Positions 40,999 through 54,100 of a stretch of DNA of 64,000 nt are shown in pieces. Below the pieces are notes generated by a model. It saw nothing but the letters and a program-made list of their open reading frames with translations, was not told where the DNA came from and searched no databases. Made by a program: the position numbers and the translations under genes. Source of the DNA: Auanema rhodensis (taxonomy: Eukaryota > Nematoda > Chromadorea > Rhabditida > Rhabditidae); contig OZ059900.1 in assembly GCA_964057225.1 (NCBI GenBank), positions 1,250,501 to 1,314,500 on the forward strand. The letters are read 5' to 3'. Each line of letters starts with the position of its first letter. The stretch's first letter is position 1.

Positions 40999-43900
40999 AT
41001 AATACACGAAATAAGTCTATTTTTATGAGTTTGCACTGATATTTATTCATTTTGATCAAAAAAGGTCGAAAATAGAAAGAATTTTTGAAATTTCCGAGTT
41101 TTGAGTCTAATTTGGCTAAATCGCTCATATATATGATCAGAAGCATAGTTTTATTGTCTATGACAACAAAAATCATCAATTAAACGCTAGTGATGTTTAA
41201 ATACTGATTTTCGCTCAAATAGCATTACTACACTAAGTATGGTCGTTTTTATGCCTTTAACACCATATACTCACCGATTTTTGGTACAAAATCTGTAATA
41301 CTTGTAAACTTTGATCATATTCGTTAAGATTTGAGAATCAAACATACAATACACAAAATCAGTCTATTTTTATGAGCTTGCACTGATATATATTCATTTT
41401 GATCAAAAAAGGTCGAAAATAGAAAGAATTTTTGAAATTTCCGAGTTTTGAGTCTAATTTGGCTAAATCGCTCATATATATGATCAGAAGCATAGTTTTA
41501 TTGTCTATGACAACAAAAATCATCAATTAAACGCTAGTGATGTTTAAATACTGATTTTCGCTCAAATAGCATTACTACACTAAGTATGGTCGTTTTTATG
41601 CCTTTAACACCATATACTCACCGATTTTTGGTACAAAATCTGTAATACTTGTAAATTTTGATCATATTCGTTAAGATTCGAGAATCAAACACATAATACA
41701 CGAAATAAGTCTATTTTTACAAGTTTGCACTGATATTTATTCATTTTGATCAAAAAAGATCGAAAATAGAAAGAATTTTTGAAATTTCCGAGTTTTGAGT
41801 CCAATTGGGCTAAATCGCTCATATATATGATCAAAAGCATAGTTTTACTGTCTATGATAACAAAAGTCTTCAAATATACACTAGTAATGATTAAATCACT
41901 GAATTTCACTCAAATAGCATTACTACACTAAGTATGGTCGTTTTTATGCCTTTAACACCATATACTCACCGATTTTTGGTACAAAATCTGTAATACTTGT
42001 AAATTTCGATCATATTCGTTAAGATTTGAGAATCAAACACATAATACACGAAATAAGTCTATTTTTACAAGTTTGCACTGATATTTATTCATTTTGATCA
42101 AAAAAGGTCGAAAATAGAAAGAATTTTTGAAATTTCCGAGTTTTGAGTCCAATTTGGCTAAATCGCTCATATATATGATCAAAAGCATAGTTCTATTGTC
42201 TATAACAACAAAAGTCTTCAATTAAACGCTAGTGATGTTTTAATACTGAATTTCGCTCAAATAGCATTACTACACTAAGTATGGTCGTTTTTATGCCTTT
42301 AACACCATATACTCACCGATTTTTGGTACAAAATCTGTAATACTCGTAAATTTTGATCATATTCGTTAAGATTTGAGAATCAAACATACAATACACGAAA
42401 TCAGTCTATTTTTATGAGCTTGCACTGATATATATTCATTTTGATCAAAAAAGGTCGAAAATAGAAAGAATTTTTGAAATTTACGAGTTTTGAGTCTAAT
42501 TTGGCTAAATCGCTCATATATATGATCAGAAGCATAGTTTCATTGTCTATGACAACAAAAGTCTTCAATTAAACGCTAGTGATGTTTTAATACTGAATTT
42601 CGCTCAAATAGCATTACTACACTAAGTATGGTCGTTTTTATGCCTTTAACACCATATACTCACCGATTTTTGGTACAAAAGCTGTAATACTTGTAAATTT
42701 TGATCATATTCGTTAAGATTCGAGAATCAAACACATAATACACGAAATAAGTCTATTTTTATGAGTTTGCACTGATATTTATTCATTTTGATCAAAAAAG
42801 GTCGAAAATAGAAAGAACTTTTGAAATTTCCGAGTTTTGAGTCTAATTTGGCTAAATCGCTCATATATATGATCAGAAGCATAGTTTTATTGTCTATGAC
42901 AACAAAAATCATCAATTAAACGCTAGTGATGTTTAAATACTGATTTTCGCTCAAATAGCATTACTACACTAAGTATGGTCGTTTTTATGCCTTTAACACC
43001 ATATACTCACCGATTTTTGGTACAAAATCTGTAATACTTGTAAATTTTGATCATATTCGTTAAGATTTGAGAATCAAACATACAATACACAAAATCAGTC
43101 TATTTTTATGAGCTTGCACTGATATATATTCATTTTGATCAAAAAAGGTCGAAAATAGAAAGAATTTTTAAAATTTCCGAGTTTTGAGTCTAATTTGGCT
43201 AAATCGCTCATATAGTATATGATCAGAAGCATAGTTTTATTGTCTATGACAACAAAAATCATCAATTATACGCTAGTGATGTTTAAATACTGATTTTCGC
43301 TCAAATAGCATTACTACACTAAGTATGGTCGTTTTTATGCCTTTAACACCATATACTCACCGATTTTTGGTACAAAATCTGTAATACTTGTAAATTTTGA
43401 TCATATTCGTTAAGATTCGAGAATCAAACACATAATACACGAAATAAGTCTATTTTTACAAGTTTGCACTGATATTTATTCATTTTGATCAAAAAAGATC
43501 GAAAATAGAAAGAATTTTTGAAATTTCCGAGTTTTGAGTCCAATTTGGCTAAATCGCTCATATATATGATCAAAAGCATAGTTTTATTGTCTATAACAAC
43601 AAAATTCATCAATTAAACGCTAGTGATGTTTAAATACTGAATTTCACTCAAATAGCATTACTACACTAAGTATGGTCGTTTTTATGCCTTTAACACCATA
43701 TACTCACCGATTTTTGGTACAAAATCTGTGATACTCGTAAATTTTGATCATATTCGGTGAGATTCGAGAATCAAACACACAATACACGAAATAAGTTTAT
43801 TTTTACGAGTTTGCACTGATATTTATTCATTTTGATCAAAAAAGGTCGAAAATAGAAAGAATTTTTGAAATTTCCGAGTTTTGAGTCTAATTTGGCTAAA

Positions 43901-46520
43901 TCGCTCATATATATGATCAAAAGCATAGTTTCATTGTCTATGACAACAAAAGTCATCAATTAAACGCTAGTGATGTTTAAATACTGAATTTCGCTCAAAT
44001 AGCATTACTACACTAAGTATGGTCGTTTTTATGCCTTTAACACCATATACTCACCGATTTTTGGTACAAAATCTGTAATACTCGTAAATTTTGATCATAT
44101 TCGTTAAGATTTGAGAATCAAACATACAATACACAAAATCAGTCTATTTTTATGAGCTTGCACTGATATATATTCATTTTGATCAAAAAAGGTCGAAAAT
44201 AGAAAGAATTTTTGAAATTTACGAGTTTTGAGTCTAATTTGGCTAAATCGCTCATATATATGATCAGAAGCATAGTTTTATTGTCTATGACAACAAAAGC
44301 CATTAATTAAACACTAATGATGTTTAAATCACTAAATTTCGCTCAAATAGCATTACTACACTAAGTATGGTCGTTTTTATGCCTTTAACACCATATACTC
44401 ACCGATTTTTGGTACAAAATCTGTAATACTTGTAAATTTTGATCATATTCGTTAAGATTCGAGAATCAAACACATAATACACGAAATAAGTCTATTTTTA
44501 TGAGTTTGCACTGATATTTATTCATTTTGATCAAAAAAGGTCGAAAATAGAAAGAATTTTTGAAATTTCCGAGTTTTGAGTCCAATTTGGCTAAATCGCT
44601 CATATATATGATCAAAAGTATAGTTTTATTGTCTATAACAACAAAAGTCATCAATTAAACGCTAGTGATGTTTAAATACTGAATTTCACTCAAATAGCAT
44701 TACTACACTAAGTATGGTCGTTTTTATGCCTTTAACACCATATACTCACCGATTTTTATTACAAAATCTGTAATACTCGTAAATTTTGATCATATTCGTT
44801 AAGATTTGAGAATCAAACATACAATACACAAAATCAGTCTATTTTTATGAGCTTGCACTGATATATATTCATTTTGATCAAAAAAGGTCGAAAATAGAAA
44901 GAATTTTTGAAATTTACGAGTTTTGAGTCTAATTTGGCTAAATCGCTCATATATATGATCAGAAGCATAGTTTTATTGTCTATGACAACAAAAGCCATTA
45001 ATTAAACACTAATGATGTTTAAATCACTAAATTTCGCTCAAATAGCATTACTACACTAAGTATGGTCGTTTTTATGCCTTTAACACCATATACTCACCGA
45101 TTTTTGGTACAAAATCTGTAATACTTGTAAATTTTGATCATATTCGTTAAGATTCGAGAATCAAACACATAATACACGAAATAAGTCTATTTTTATGAGT
45201 TTGCACTGATATTTATTCATTTTGATCAAAAAAGGTCGAAAATAGAAAGAATTTTTGAATTTTCCGAGTTTTGAGTCCAATTGGGCTAAATCGCTCATAT
45301 ATATGATCAAAAGCATAGTTTTACTGTCTATGATAACAAAAGTCTTCAAATATACACTAATAATGTGTAAATCACTGAATTTCACTCAAATAGCTTTACT
45401 ACACTAAGTATGGTCGTTTTTATGCCTTTAACACCATATACTCACCGATTTTTGGTACAAAATCTGTAATACTCGTAAATTTTGATCATATTCGTTAAGA
45501 TTTGAGAATCAAACATACAATACACGAAATAAGTTCATTTTTACAAGTTTGCACTGATATTTATTCATTTTGATCAAAAAAGGTCGAAAATAGAAAGAAT
45601 TTTTGAAATTTACGAGTTTTGAGTCTAATTTGGCTAAATCGCTCATATATATGATCAGAAGCATAGTTTTATTGTCTATGACAACAAAAGTCATTAATTA
45701 AACACTAATGATGTTTAAATACTGATTTTCGCTCAAATACCATTACTACACTAAGTATGGTCGTTTTTATACCTTCAACACCATATACTCACCGATTTTT
45801 GGTACAAAATCTGTGATACTCGTAAATTTCGATCATATTCGTTAAGATTCGAGAATCAAACACACAATACACGAAATGAGTTTATTTTCACGAGTTCGCA
45901 CTGATATTTATTCATTTTGATCAAAAAAGGTCGAAAATAGAAATAATTTTTGAATTTTCCGAGTTTTGAGTCCAATTGGGCTAAATCGCTCATATATATG
46001 ATCAAAAGCATAGTTTTACTGTCTATGATAACAAAAGTCTTCAAATATACACAAGTAATGATTAAATCACTGAATTTCACTCAAATAGCATTACTACACT
46101 AAGTATGGTCGTTTTTATGCCTTTAACACCATATACTCACCGATTTTTGGTACAAAATCTGTAATACTTGTAAATTTTGATCATATTCGTTAAGATTCGA
46201 GAATCAAACACATAATACACGAAAAAAGTCTATTTTTATGAGTTTGCACTGATATTTATTCATTTTGATCAAAAAAGGTCGAAAATAGAAAGAATTTTTG
46301 AATTTTCCGAGTTTTGAGTCCAATTGGGCTAAATCGCTCATATATATGATCAAAAGCATAGTTTTACTGTCTATGATAACAAAAGTCTTCAAATATACAC
46401 TAATAATGTGTAAATCACTGAATTTCACTCAAATAGCTTTACTACACTAAGTATGGTCGTTTTTATGCCTTTAACACCATATACTCACCGATTTTTGGTA
46501 CAAAATCTGTAATACTCGTA
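40999..46520 (+). repeat. Transitional mosaic domain
   Basis: Monomers near 40991-42221 match the module at 5892-7122 and 12841-14071. The stretch from 42727 to 43959 matches 19094-20326 at +23633, including its 3-bp insertion and the AAAAGCTG mark. From about 44119 the monomers (AAAAGCCATTAATT class A, then the class B type at 45161) are those that dominate the right-hand domain. The mosaic joins the left and right HOR families without unique sequence between them. A private change at 44758-44760 (TTTTTATTAC for TTTTTGGTAC) breaks an otherwise constant inverted repeat. Confidence 0.7.
43209..43221 (+). other. 3-bp insertion marker, copy 3
   Basis: The same CATATAGTATATG form occurs at +23633 from 19576. 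It shows that the mosaic at 42727-43959 derives from the same ancestral block as the other two copies. Confidence 0.92.
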
Positions 46521-46530
46521 AAAAGGTCGA
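46511..46530 (+). other. 100-bp deletion junction 1 (truncated monomer)
   Basis: ACTCGTAAAAAGGTCG joins two places that are normally 100 bp further apart: the end of one unit (ACTCGTAAATTTTG) and the A-run of the next (GATCAAAAAAGGTCG). The surrounding monomer pair is 595 bp instead of 695. Both TTTTGATC elements that normally flank the lost segment are gone. Confidence 0.93.
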
Positions 46531-49500
46531 AAATAGAAAGAATTTTTGAAATTTACGAGTTTTGAGTCTAATTTGGCTAAATCGCTCATATATATGATCA
46601 AAAGCATAGTTTTATTGTCTATAACAACAAAAGTCATCAATTAAACGCTAGTGATGTTTAAATACTGAATTTCACTCAAATAGCATTACTACACTAAGTA
46701 TGGTCGTTTTTATGCCTTTAACACCATATACTCACCGATTTTTGGTACAAAATCTGTGATACTCGTAAATTTTGATCATATTCGGTGAGATTCGAGAATC
46801 AAACACACAATACACGAAATAAGTTTATTTTTACGAGTTTGCACTGATATTTATTCATTTTGATCAAAAAAGGTCGAAAATAGAAAGAATTTTTGAAATT
46901 TCCGAGTTTTGAGTCTAATTTGGCTAAATCGCTCATATATATGATCAAAAGCATAGTTTCATTGTCTATGACAACAAAAGTCATCAATTAAACGCTAGTG
47001 ATGTTTAAATACTGAATTTCGCTCAAATAGCATTACTACACTAAGTATGGTCGTTTTTATGCCTTTAACACCATATACTCACCGATTTTTGGTACAAAAT
47101 CTGTAATACTCGTAAATTTTGATCATATTCGTTAAGATTTGAGAATCAAACATACAATACACAAAATCAGTCTATTTTTATGAGCTTGCACTGATATATA
47201 TTCATTTTGATCAAAAAAGGTCGAAAATAGAAAGAATTTTTGAAATTTACGAGTTTTGAGTCTAATTTGGCTAAATCGCTCATATATATGATCAGAAGCA
47301 TAGTTTTATTGTCTATGACAACAAAAGCCATTAATTAAACACTAATGATGTTTAAATCACTAAATTTCGCTCAAATAGCATTACTACACTAAGTATGGTC
47401 GTTTTTATGCCTTTAACACCATATACTCACCGATTTTTGGTACAAAATCTGTAATACTTGTAAATTTTGATCATATTCGTTAAGATTCGAGAATCAAACA
47501 CATAATACACGAAATAAGTCTATTTTTATGAGTTTGCACTGATATTTATTCATTTTGATCAAAAAAGGTCGAAAATAGAAAGAATTTTTGAATTTTCCGA
47601 GTTTTGAGTCCAATTGGGCTAAATCGCTCATATATATGATCAAAAGCATAGTTTTACTGTCTATGATAACAAAAGTCTTCAAATATACACTAATAATGTG
47701 TAAATCACTGAATTTCACTCAAATAGCTTTACTACACTAAGTATGGTCGTTTTTATGCCTTTAACACCATATACTCACCGATTTTTGGTACAAAATCTGT
47801 AATACTCGTAAATTTTGATCATATTCGGTGAGATTCGAGAATCAAACACACAATACACGAAATAAGTTTATTTTTACGAGTTTGCACTGATATTTATTCA
47901 TTTTGATCAAAAAAGGTCGAAAATAGAAAGAATTTTTGAAATTTCCGAGTTTTGAGTCCAATTTGGCTAAATCGCTCATATATATGATCAAAAGCATAGT
48001 TCTATTGTCTATAACAACAAAAGTCTTCAATTAAACGCTAGTGATGTTTAAATACTGAATTTCGCTCAAATAGCATTACTACACTAAGTATGGTCGTTTT
48101 TATGCCTTTAACACCATATACTCACCGATTTTTGGTACAAAATCTGTAATACTCGTAAGTTTTGATCATATTCGTTAAGATTTGAGAATCAAACATACAA
48201 TACACAAAATCAGTCTATTTTTATGAGCTTGCACTGATATATATTCATTTTGATCAAAAAAGGTCGAAAATAGAAAGAATTTTTGAAATTTACGAGTTTT
48301 GAGTCCAATTGGGCTAAATCGCTCATATATATGATCAAAAGCATAGTTTTACTGTCTATGATAACAAAAGTCTTCAAATATACACTAATAATGTGTAAAT
48401 CACTGAATTTCACTCAAATAGCTTTACTACACTAAGTATGGTCGTTTTTATGCCTTTAACACCATATACTCACCGATTTTTGGTACAAAATCTGTAATAC
48501 TCGTAAATTTTGATCATATTCGTTAAGATTTGAGAATCAAACATACAATACACGAAATAAGTTCATTTTTACAAGTTTGCACTGATATTTATTCATTTTG
48601 ATCAAAAAAGGTCGAAAATAGAAAGAATTTTTGAAATTTACGAGTTTTGAGTCTAATTTGGCTAAATCGCTCATATATATGATCAGAAGCATAGTTTTAT
48701 TGTCTATGACAACAAAAGTCATTAATTAAACACTAATGATGTTTAAATACTGATTTTCGCTCAAATACCATTACTACACTAAGTATGGTCGTTTTTATGC
48801 CTTTAACACCATATACTCACCGATTTTTGGTACAAAATCTGTGATACTCGTAAATTTCGATCATATTCGTTAAGATTCGAGAATCAAACACACAATACAC
48901 GAAATGAGTTTATTTTCACGAGTTCGCACTGATATTTATTCATTTTGATCAAAAAAGGTCGAAAATAGAAAGAATTTTTGAATTTTCCGAGTTTTGAGTC
49001 CAATTGGGCTAAATCGCTCATATATATGATCAAAAGCATAGTTTTACTGTCTATGATAACAAAAGTCTTCAAATATACACAAGTAATGATTAAATCACTG
49101 AATTTCACTCAAATAGCATTACTACACTAAGTATGGTCGTTTTTATGCCTTTAACACCATATACTCACCGATTTTTGGTACAAAATCTGTAATACTTGTA
49201 AATTTCGATCATATTCGTTAAGATTTGAGAATCAAACACATAATACACGAAATAAGTCTATTTTTACAAGTTTGCACTGATATTTATTCATTTTGATCAA
49301 AAAAGGTCGAAAATAGAAAGAATTTTTGAAATTTCCGAGTTTTGAGTCCAATTTGGCTAAATCGCTCATATATATGATCAAAAGCATAGTTCTATTGTCT
49401 ATAACAACAAAAGTCTTCAATTAAACGCTAGTGATGTTTTAATACTGAATTTCGCTCAAATAGCATTACTACACTAAGTATGGTCGTTTTTATGCCTTTA

Positions 49501-50590
49501 ACACCATATACTCACCGATTTTTGGTACAAAATCTGTAATACTCGTAAATTTTGATCATATTCGTTAAGATTTGAGAATCAAACATACAATACACGAAAT
49601 CAGTCTATTTTTATGAGCTTGCACTGATATATATTCATTTTGATCAAAAAAGGTCGAAAATAGAAAGAATTTTTGAAATTTACGAGTTTTGAGTCTAATT
49701 TGGCTAAATCGCTCATATATATGATCAGAAGCATAGTTTTATTGTCTATGACAACAAAAATCATCAATTAAACGCTAGTGATGTTTAAATACTGATTTTC
49801 GCTCAAATAGCATTACTACACTAAGTATGGTCGTTTTTATGCCTTTAACACCATATACTCACCGATTTTTGGTACAAAATCTGTAATACTTGTAAATTTT
49901 GATCATATTCGTTAAGATTCGAGAATCAAACACATAATACACGAAAAAAGTCTATTTTTATGAGCTTGCACGGATATATATTCATTTTGATCAAAAAAGG
50001 TCGAAAATAGAAAGAATTTTTGAAATTTACGAGTTTTGAGTCTAATTTGGCTAAATCGCTCATATATATGATCAGAAGCATAGTTTTATTGTCTATGACA
50101 ACAAAAGTCATTAATTAAACACTAATGATGTTTAAATCACTAAATTTCGCTCAAATAGCATTACTACACTAAGTATGGTCGTTTTTATGCCTTTAACACC
50201 ATATACTCACCGATTTTTGGTACAAAATCTGTAATACTTGTAAATTTTGATCATATTCGTTAAGATTCGAGAATCAAACACATAATACACGAAAAAAGTC
50301 TATTTTTATGAGTTTGCACTGATATTTATTCATTTTGATCAAAAAAGGTCGAAAATAGAAAGAATTTTTGAATTTTCCGAGTTTTGAGTCCAATTGGGCT
50401 AAATCGCTCATATATATGATCAAAAGCATAGTTTTACTGTCTATGATAACAAAAGTCTTCAAATATACACTAATAATGTGTAAATCACTGAATTTCACTC
50501 AAATAGCTTTACTACACTAAGTATGGTCGTTTTTATGCCTTTAACACCATATACTCACCGATTTTTGGTACAAAATCTGTAATACTCGTA
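46521..50590 (+). repeat. Right-domain HOR unit of 4070 bp (12 monomers including one truncated)
   Basis: This unit is measured from one 100-bp deletion junction to the next. It contains near copies of the two monomers at 45509 and 45856 (at 48537 and 48884, +3028), both marked by AAATACCATTAC and GAGTTCGCACTG. The unit length equals twelve monomers minus 100 bp. It differs in monomer order from the 15-mers further right and looks like a precursor or sibling arrangement. Confidence 0.72.
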
Positions 50591-50600
50591 AAAAGGTCGA
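50581..50600 (+). other. 100-bp deletion junction 2 (truncated monomer)
   Basis: The junction sequence is identical to that at 46511-46530, and the same downstream monomer body follows (TTTACGAG, CTATAACAAC, GTCATCAATT). It lies 4070 bp from junction 1. Confidence 0.93.
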
Positions 50601-51185
50601 AAATAGAAAGAATTTTTGAAATTTACGAGTTTTGAGTCTAATTTGGCTAAATCGCTCATATATATGATCAAAAGCATAGTTTTATTGTCTATAACAACAA
50701 AAGTCATCAATTAAACGCTAGTGATGTTTAAATACTGAATTTCACTCAAATAGCATTACTACACTAAGTATGGTCCTTTTTATGCCTTTAACACCATATA
50801 CTCACCGATTTTTGGTACAAAATCTGTGATACTCGTAAATTTTGATCATATTCGGTGAGATTCGAGAATCAAACACACAATACACGAAATAAGTTTATTT
50901 TTATGAGTTTGCACTGATATTTATTCATTTTGATCAAAAAAGGTCGAAAATAGAAAGAATTTTTGAATTTTCCGAGTTTTGAGTCCAATTGGGCTAAATC
51001 GCTCATATATATGATCAAAAGCATAGTTTTACTGTCTATGATAACAAAAGTCTTCAAATATACACTAATAATGTGTAAATCACTGAATTTCACTCAAATA
51101 GCTTTACTACACTAAGTATGGTCGTTTTTATGCCTTTAACACCATATACTCACCGATTTTTGGTACAAAATCTGTAATACTCGTA
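50591..51185 (+). repeat. Compact right-domain unit of 595 bp (dimer with one truncated monomer)
   Basis: Two deletion junctions lie only 595 bp apart, so the truncated monomer and the following class B monomer have been duplicated as a dimer. The class B member at 50869 is itself a hybrid. It has the GTTTATTTTTATGAG start, preceded by TTCGGTGAG, and the GTCTTCAAATATAC end typical of the 52159 monomer. Confidence 0.75.
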
Positions 51186-51195
51186 AAAAGGTCGA
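51176..51195 (+). other. 100-bp deletion junction 3 (truncated monomer)
   Basis: The junction is identical, only 595 bp from junction 2, and marks a local dimer duplication of the truncated monomer. Confidence 0.93.
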
Positions 51196-54100
51196 AAATA
51201 GAAAGAATTTTTGAAATTTACGAGTTTTGAGTCTAATTTGGCTAAATCGCTCATATATATGATCAAAAGCATAGTTTTATTGTCTATAACAACAAAAGTC
51301 ATCAATTAAACGCTAGTGATGTTTAAATACTGAATTTCACTCAAATAGCATTACTACACTAAGTATGGTCGTTTTTATGCCTTTAACACTATATACTCAC
51401 CGATTTTTGGTACAAAATCTGTGATACTCGTAAATTTTGATCATATTCGGTGAGATTCGAGAATCAAACACACAATACACGAAATAAGTTTATTTTTACG
51501 AGTTTGCACTGATATTTATTCATTTTGATCAAAAAAGGTCGAAAATAGAAAGAATTTTTGAAATTTCCGAGTTTTGAGTCTAATTTGGCTAAATCGCTCA
51601 TATATATGATCAAAAGCATAGTTTCATTGTCTATGACAACAAAAGTCATCAATTAAACGCTAGTGATGTTTAAATACTGAATTTCGCTCAAATAGCATTA
51701 CTACACTAAGTATGGTCGTTTTTATGCCTTTAACACCATATACTCACCGATTTTTGGTACAAAATCTGTAATACTCGTAAATTTTGATCATATTCGTTAA
51801 GATTTGAGAATCAAACATACAATACACAAAATCAGTCTATTTTTATGAGCTTGCACTGATATATATTCATTTTGATCAAAAAAGGTCGAAAATAGAAAGA
51901 ATTTTTGAAATTTACGAGTTTTGAGTCTAATTTGGCTAAATCGCTCATATATATGATCAGAAGCATAGTTTTATTGTCTATGACAACAAAAGCCATTAAT
52001 TAAACACTAATGATGTTTAAATCACTAAATTTCGCTCAAATAGCATTACTACACTAAGTATGGTCGTTTTTATGCCTTTAACACCATATACTCACCGATT
52101 TTTGGTACAAAATCTGTAATACTTGTAAATTTTGATCATATTCGTTAAGATTCGAGAATCAAACACATAATACACGAAATAAGTCTATTTTTATGAGTTT
52201 GCACTGATATTTATTCATTTTGATCAAAAAAGGTCGAAAATAGAAAGAATTTTTGAATTTTCCGAGTTTTGAGTCCAATTGGGCTAAATCGCTCATATAT
52301 ATGATCAAAAGCATAGTTTTACTGTCTATGATAACAAAAGTCTTCAAATATACACTAATAATGTGTAAATCACTGAATTTCACTCAAATAGCTTTACTAC
52401 ACTAAGTATGGTCGTTTTTATGCCTTTAACACCATATACTCACCGATTTTTGGTACAAAATCTGTAATACTCGTAAATTTTGATCATATTCGTTTAGATT
52501 TGAGAATCAAACATACAATACACAAAATCAGTCTATTTTTATGAGCTTGCACTGATATATATTCATTTTGATCAAAAAAGGTCGAAAATAGAAAGAATTT
52601 TTGAAATTTCCGAGTTTTGAGTCCAATTTGGCTAAATCGCTCATATATATGATCAAAAGCATAGTTCTATTGTCTATAACAACAAAAGTCTTCAATTAAA
52701 CGCTAGTGATGTTTAAATACTGAATTTCGCTCAAATAGCATTACTACACTAAGTATGGTCGTTTTTATGCCTTTAACACCATATACTCACCGATTTTTGG
52801 TACAAAATCTGTAATACTCGTAAGTTTTGATCATATTCGTTAAGATTTGAGAATCAAACATACAATACACAAAATCAGTCTATTTTTATGAGCTTGCACT
52901 GCTATATATTCATCTTGATCAAAAAAGGTCGAAAATAGAAAGAATTTTTGAAATTTACGAGTTTTGAGTCTAATTTGGCTAAATCGCTCATATATATGAT
53001 CAGAAGCATAGTTTTATTGTCTATGACAACAAAAGCCATTAATTAAACACTAATGATGTTTAAATCACTAAATTTCGCTCAAATAGCATTACTACACTAA
53101 GTATGGTCGTTTTTATGCCTTTAACACCATATACTCACCGATTTTTGGTACAAAATCTGTAATACTTGTAAATTTTGATCATATTCGTTAAGATTCGAGA
53201 ATCAAACACATAATACACGAAATAAGTCTATTTTTATGAGTTTGCACTGATATTTATTCATTTTGATCAAAAAAGGTCGAAAATAGAAAGAATTTTTGAA
53301 TTTTCCGAGTTTTGAGTCCAATTGCGCTAAATCGCTCATATATATGATCAAAAGCATAGTTTTACTGTCTATGATAACAAAAGTCTTCAAATATACACTA
53401 ATAATGTGTAAATCACTGAATTTCACTCAAATAGCTTTACTACACTAAGTATGGTCGTTTTTATGCCTTTAACACCATATACTCACCGATTTTTGGTACA
53501 AAATCTGTAATACTCGTAAATTTTGATCATATTCGTTTAGATTTGAGAATCAAACATACAATACACAAAATCAGTCTATTTTTATGAGCTTGCACTGATA
53601 TATATTCATTTTGATCAAAAAAGGTCGAAAATAGAAAGAATTTTTGAAATTTCCGAGTTTTGAGTCCAATTTGGCTAAATCGCTCATATATATGATCAAA
53701 AGCATAGTTTTACTGTCTATGATAACAAAAGTCTTCAAATATACACTAATAATGTGTAAATCACTGAATTTCACTCAAATAGCTTTACTACACTAAGTAT
53801 GGTCGTTTTTATGCCTTTAACACCATATACTCACCGATTTTTGGTACAAAATCTGTAATACTTGTAAATTTCGATCATATTCGTTAAGATTTGAGAATCA
53901 AACACATAATACACGAAATAAGTCTATTTTTACAAGTTTGCACTGATATTTATTCATTTTGATCAAAAAAGGTCGAAAATAGAAAGAATTTTTGAAATTT
54001 CCGAGTTTTGAGTCCAATTTGGCTAAATCGCTCATATATATGATCAAAAGCATAGTTCTATTGTCTATAACAACAAAAGTCTTCAATTAAACGCTAGTGA

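Noticed and set aside
46511-46530. Truncated monomers as assembly errors
   Set aside because: Five copies share the same breakpoint at spacings predicted by the HOR map, and they differ from each other at private bases, so they look like real copies. Raw reads would settle it.
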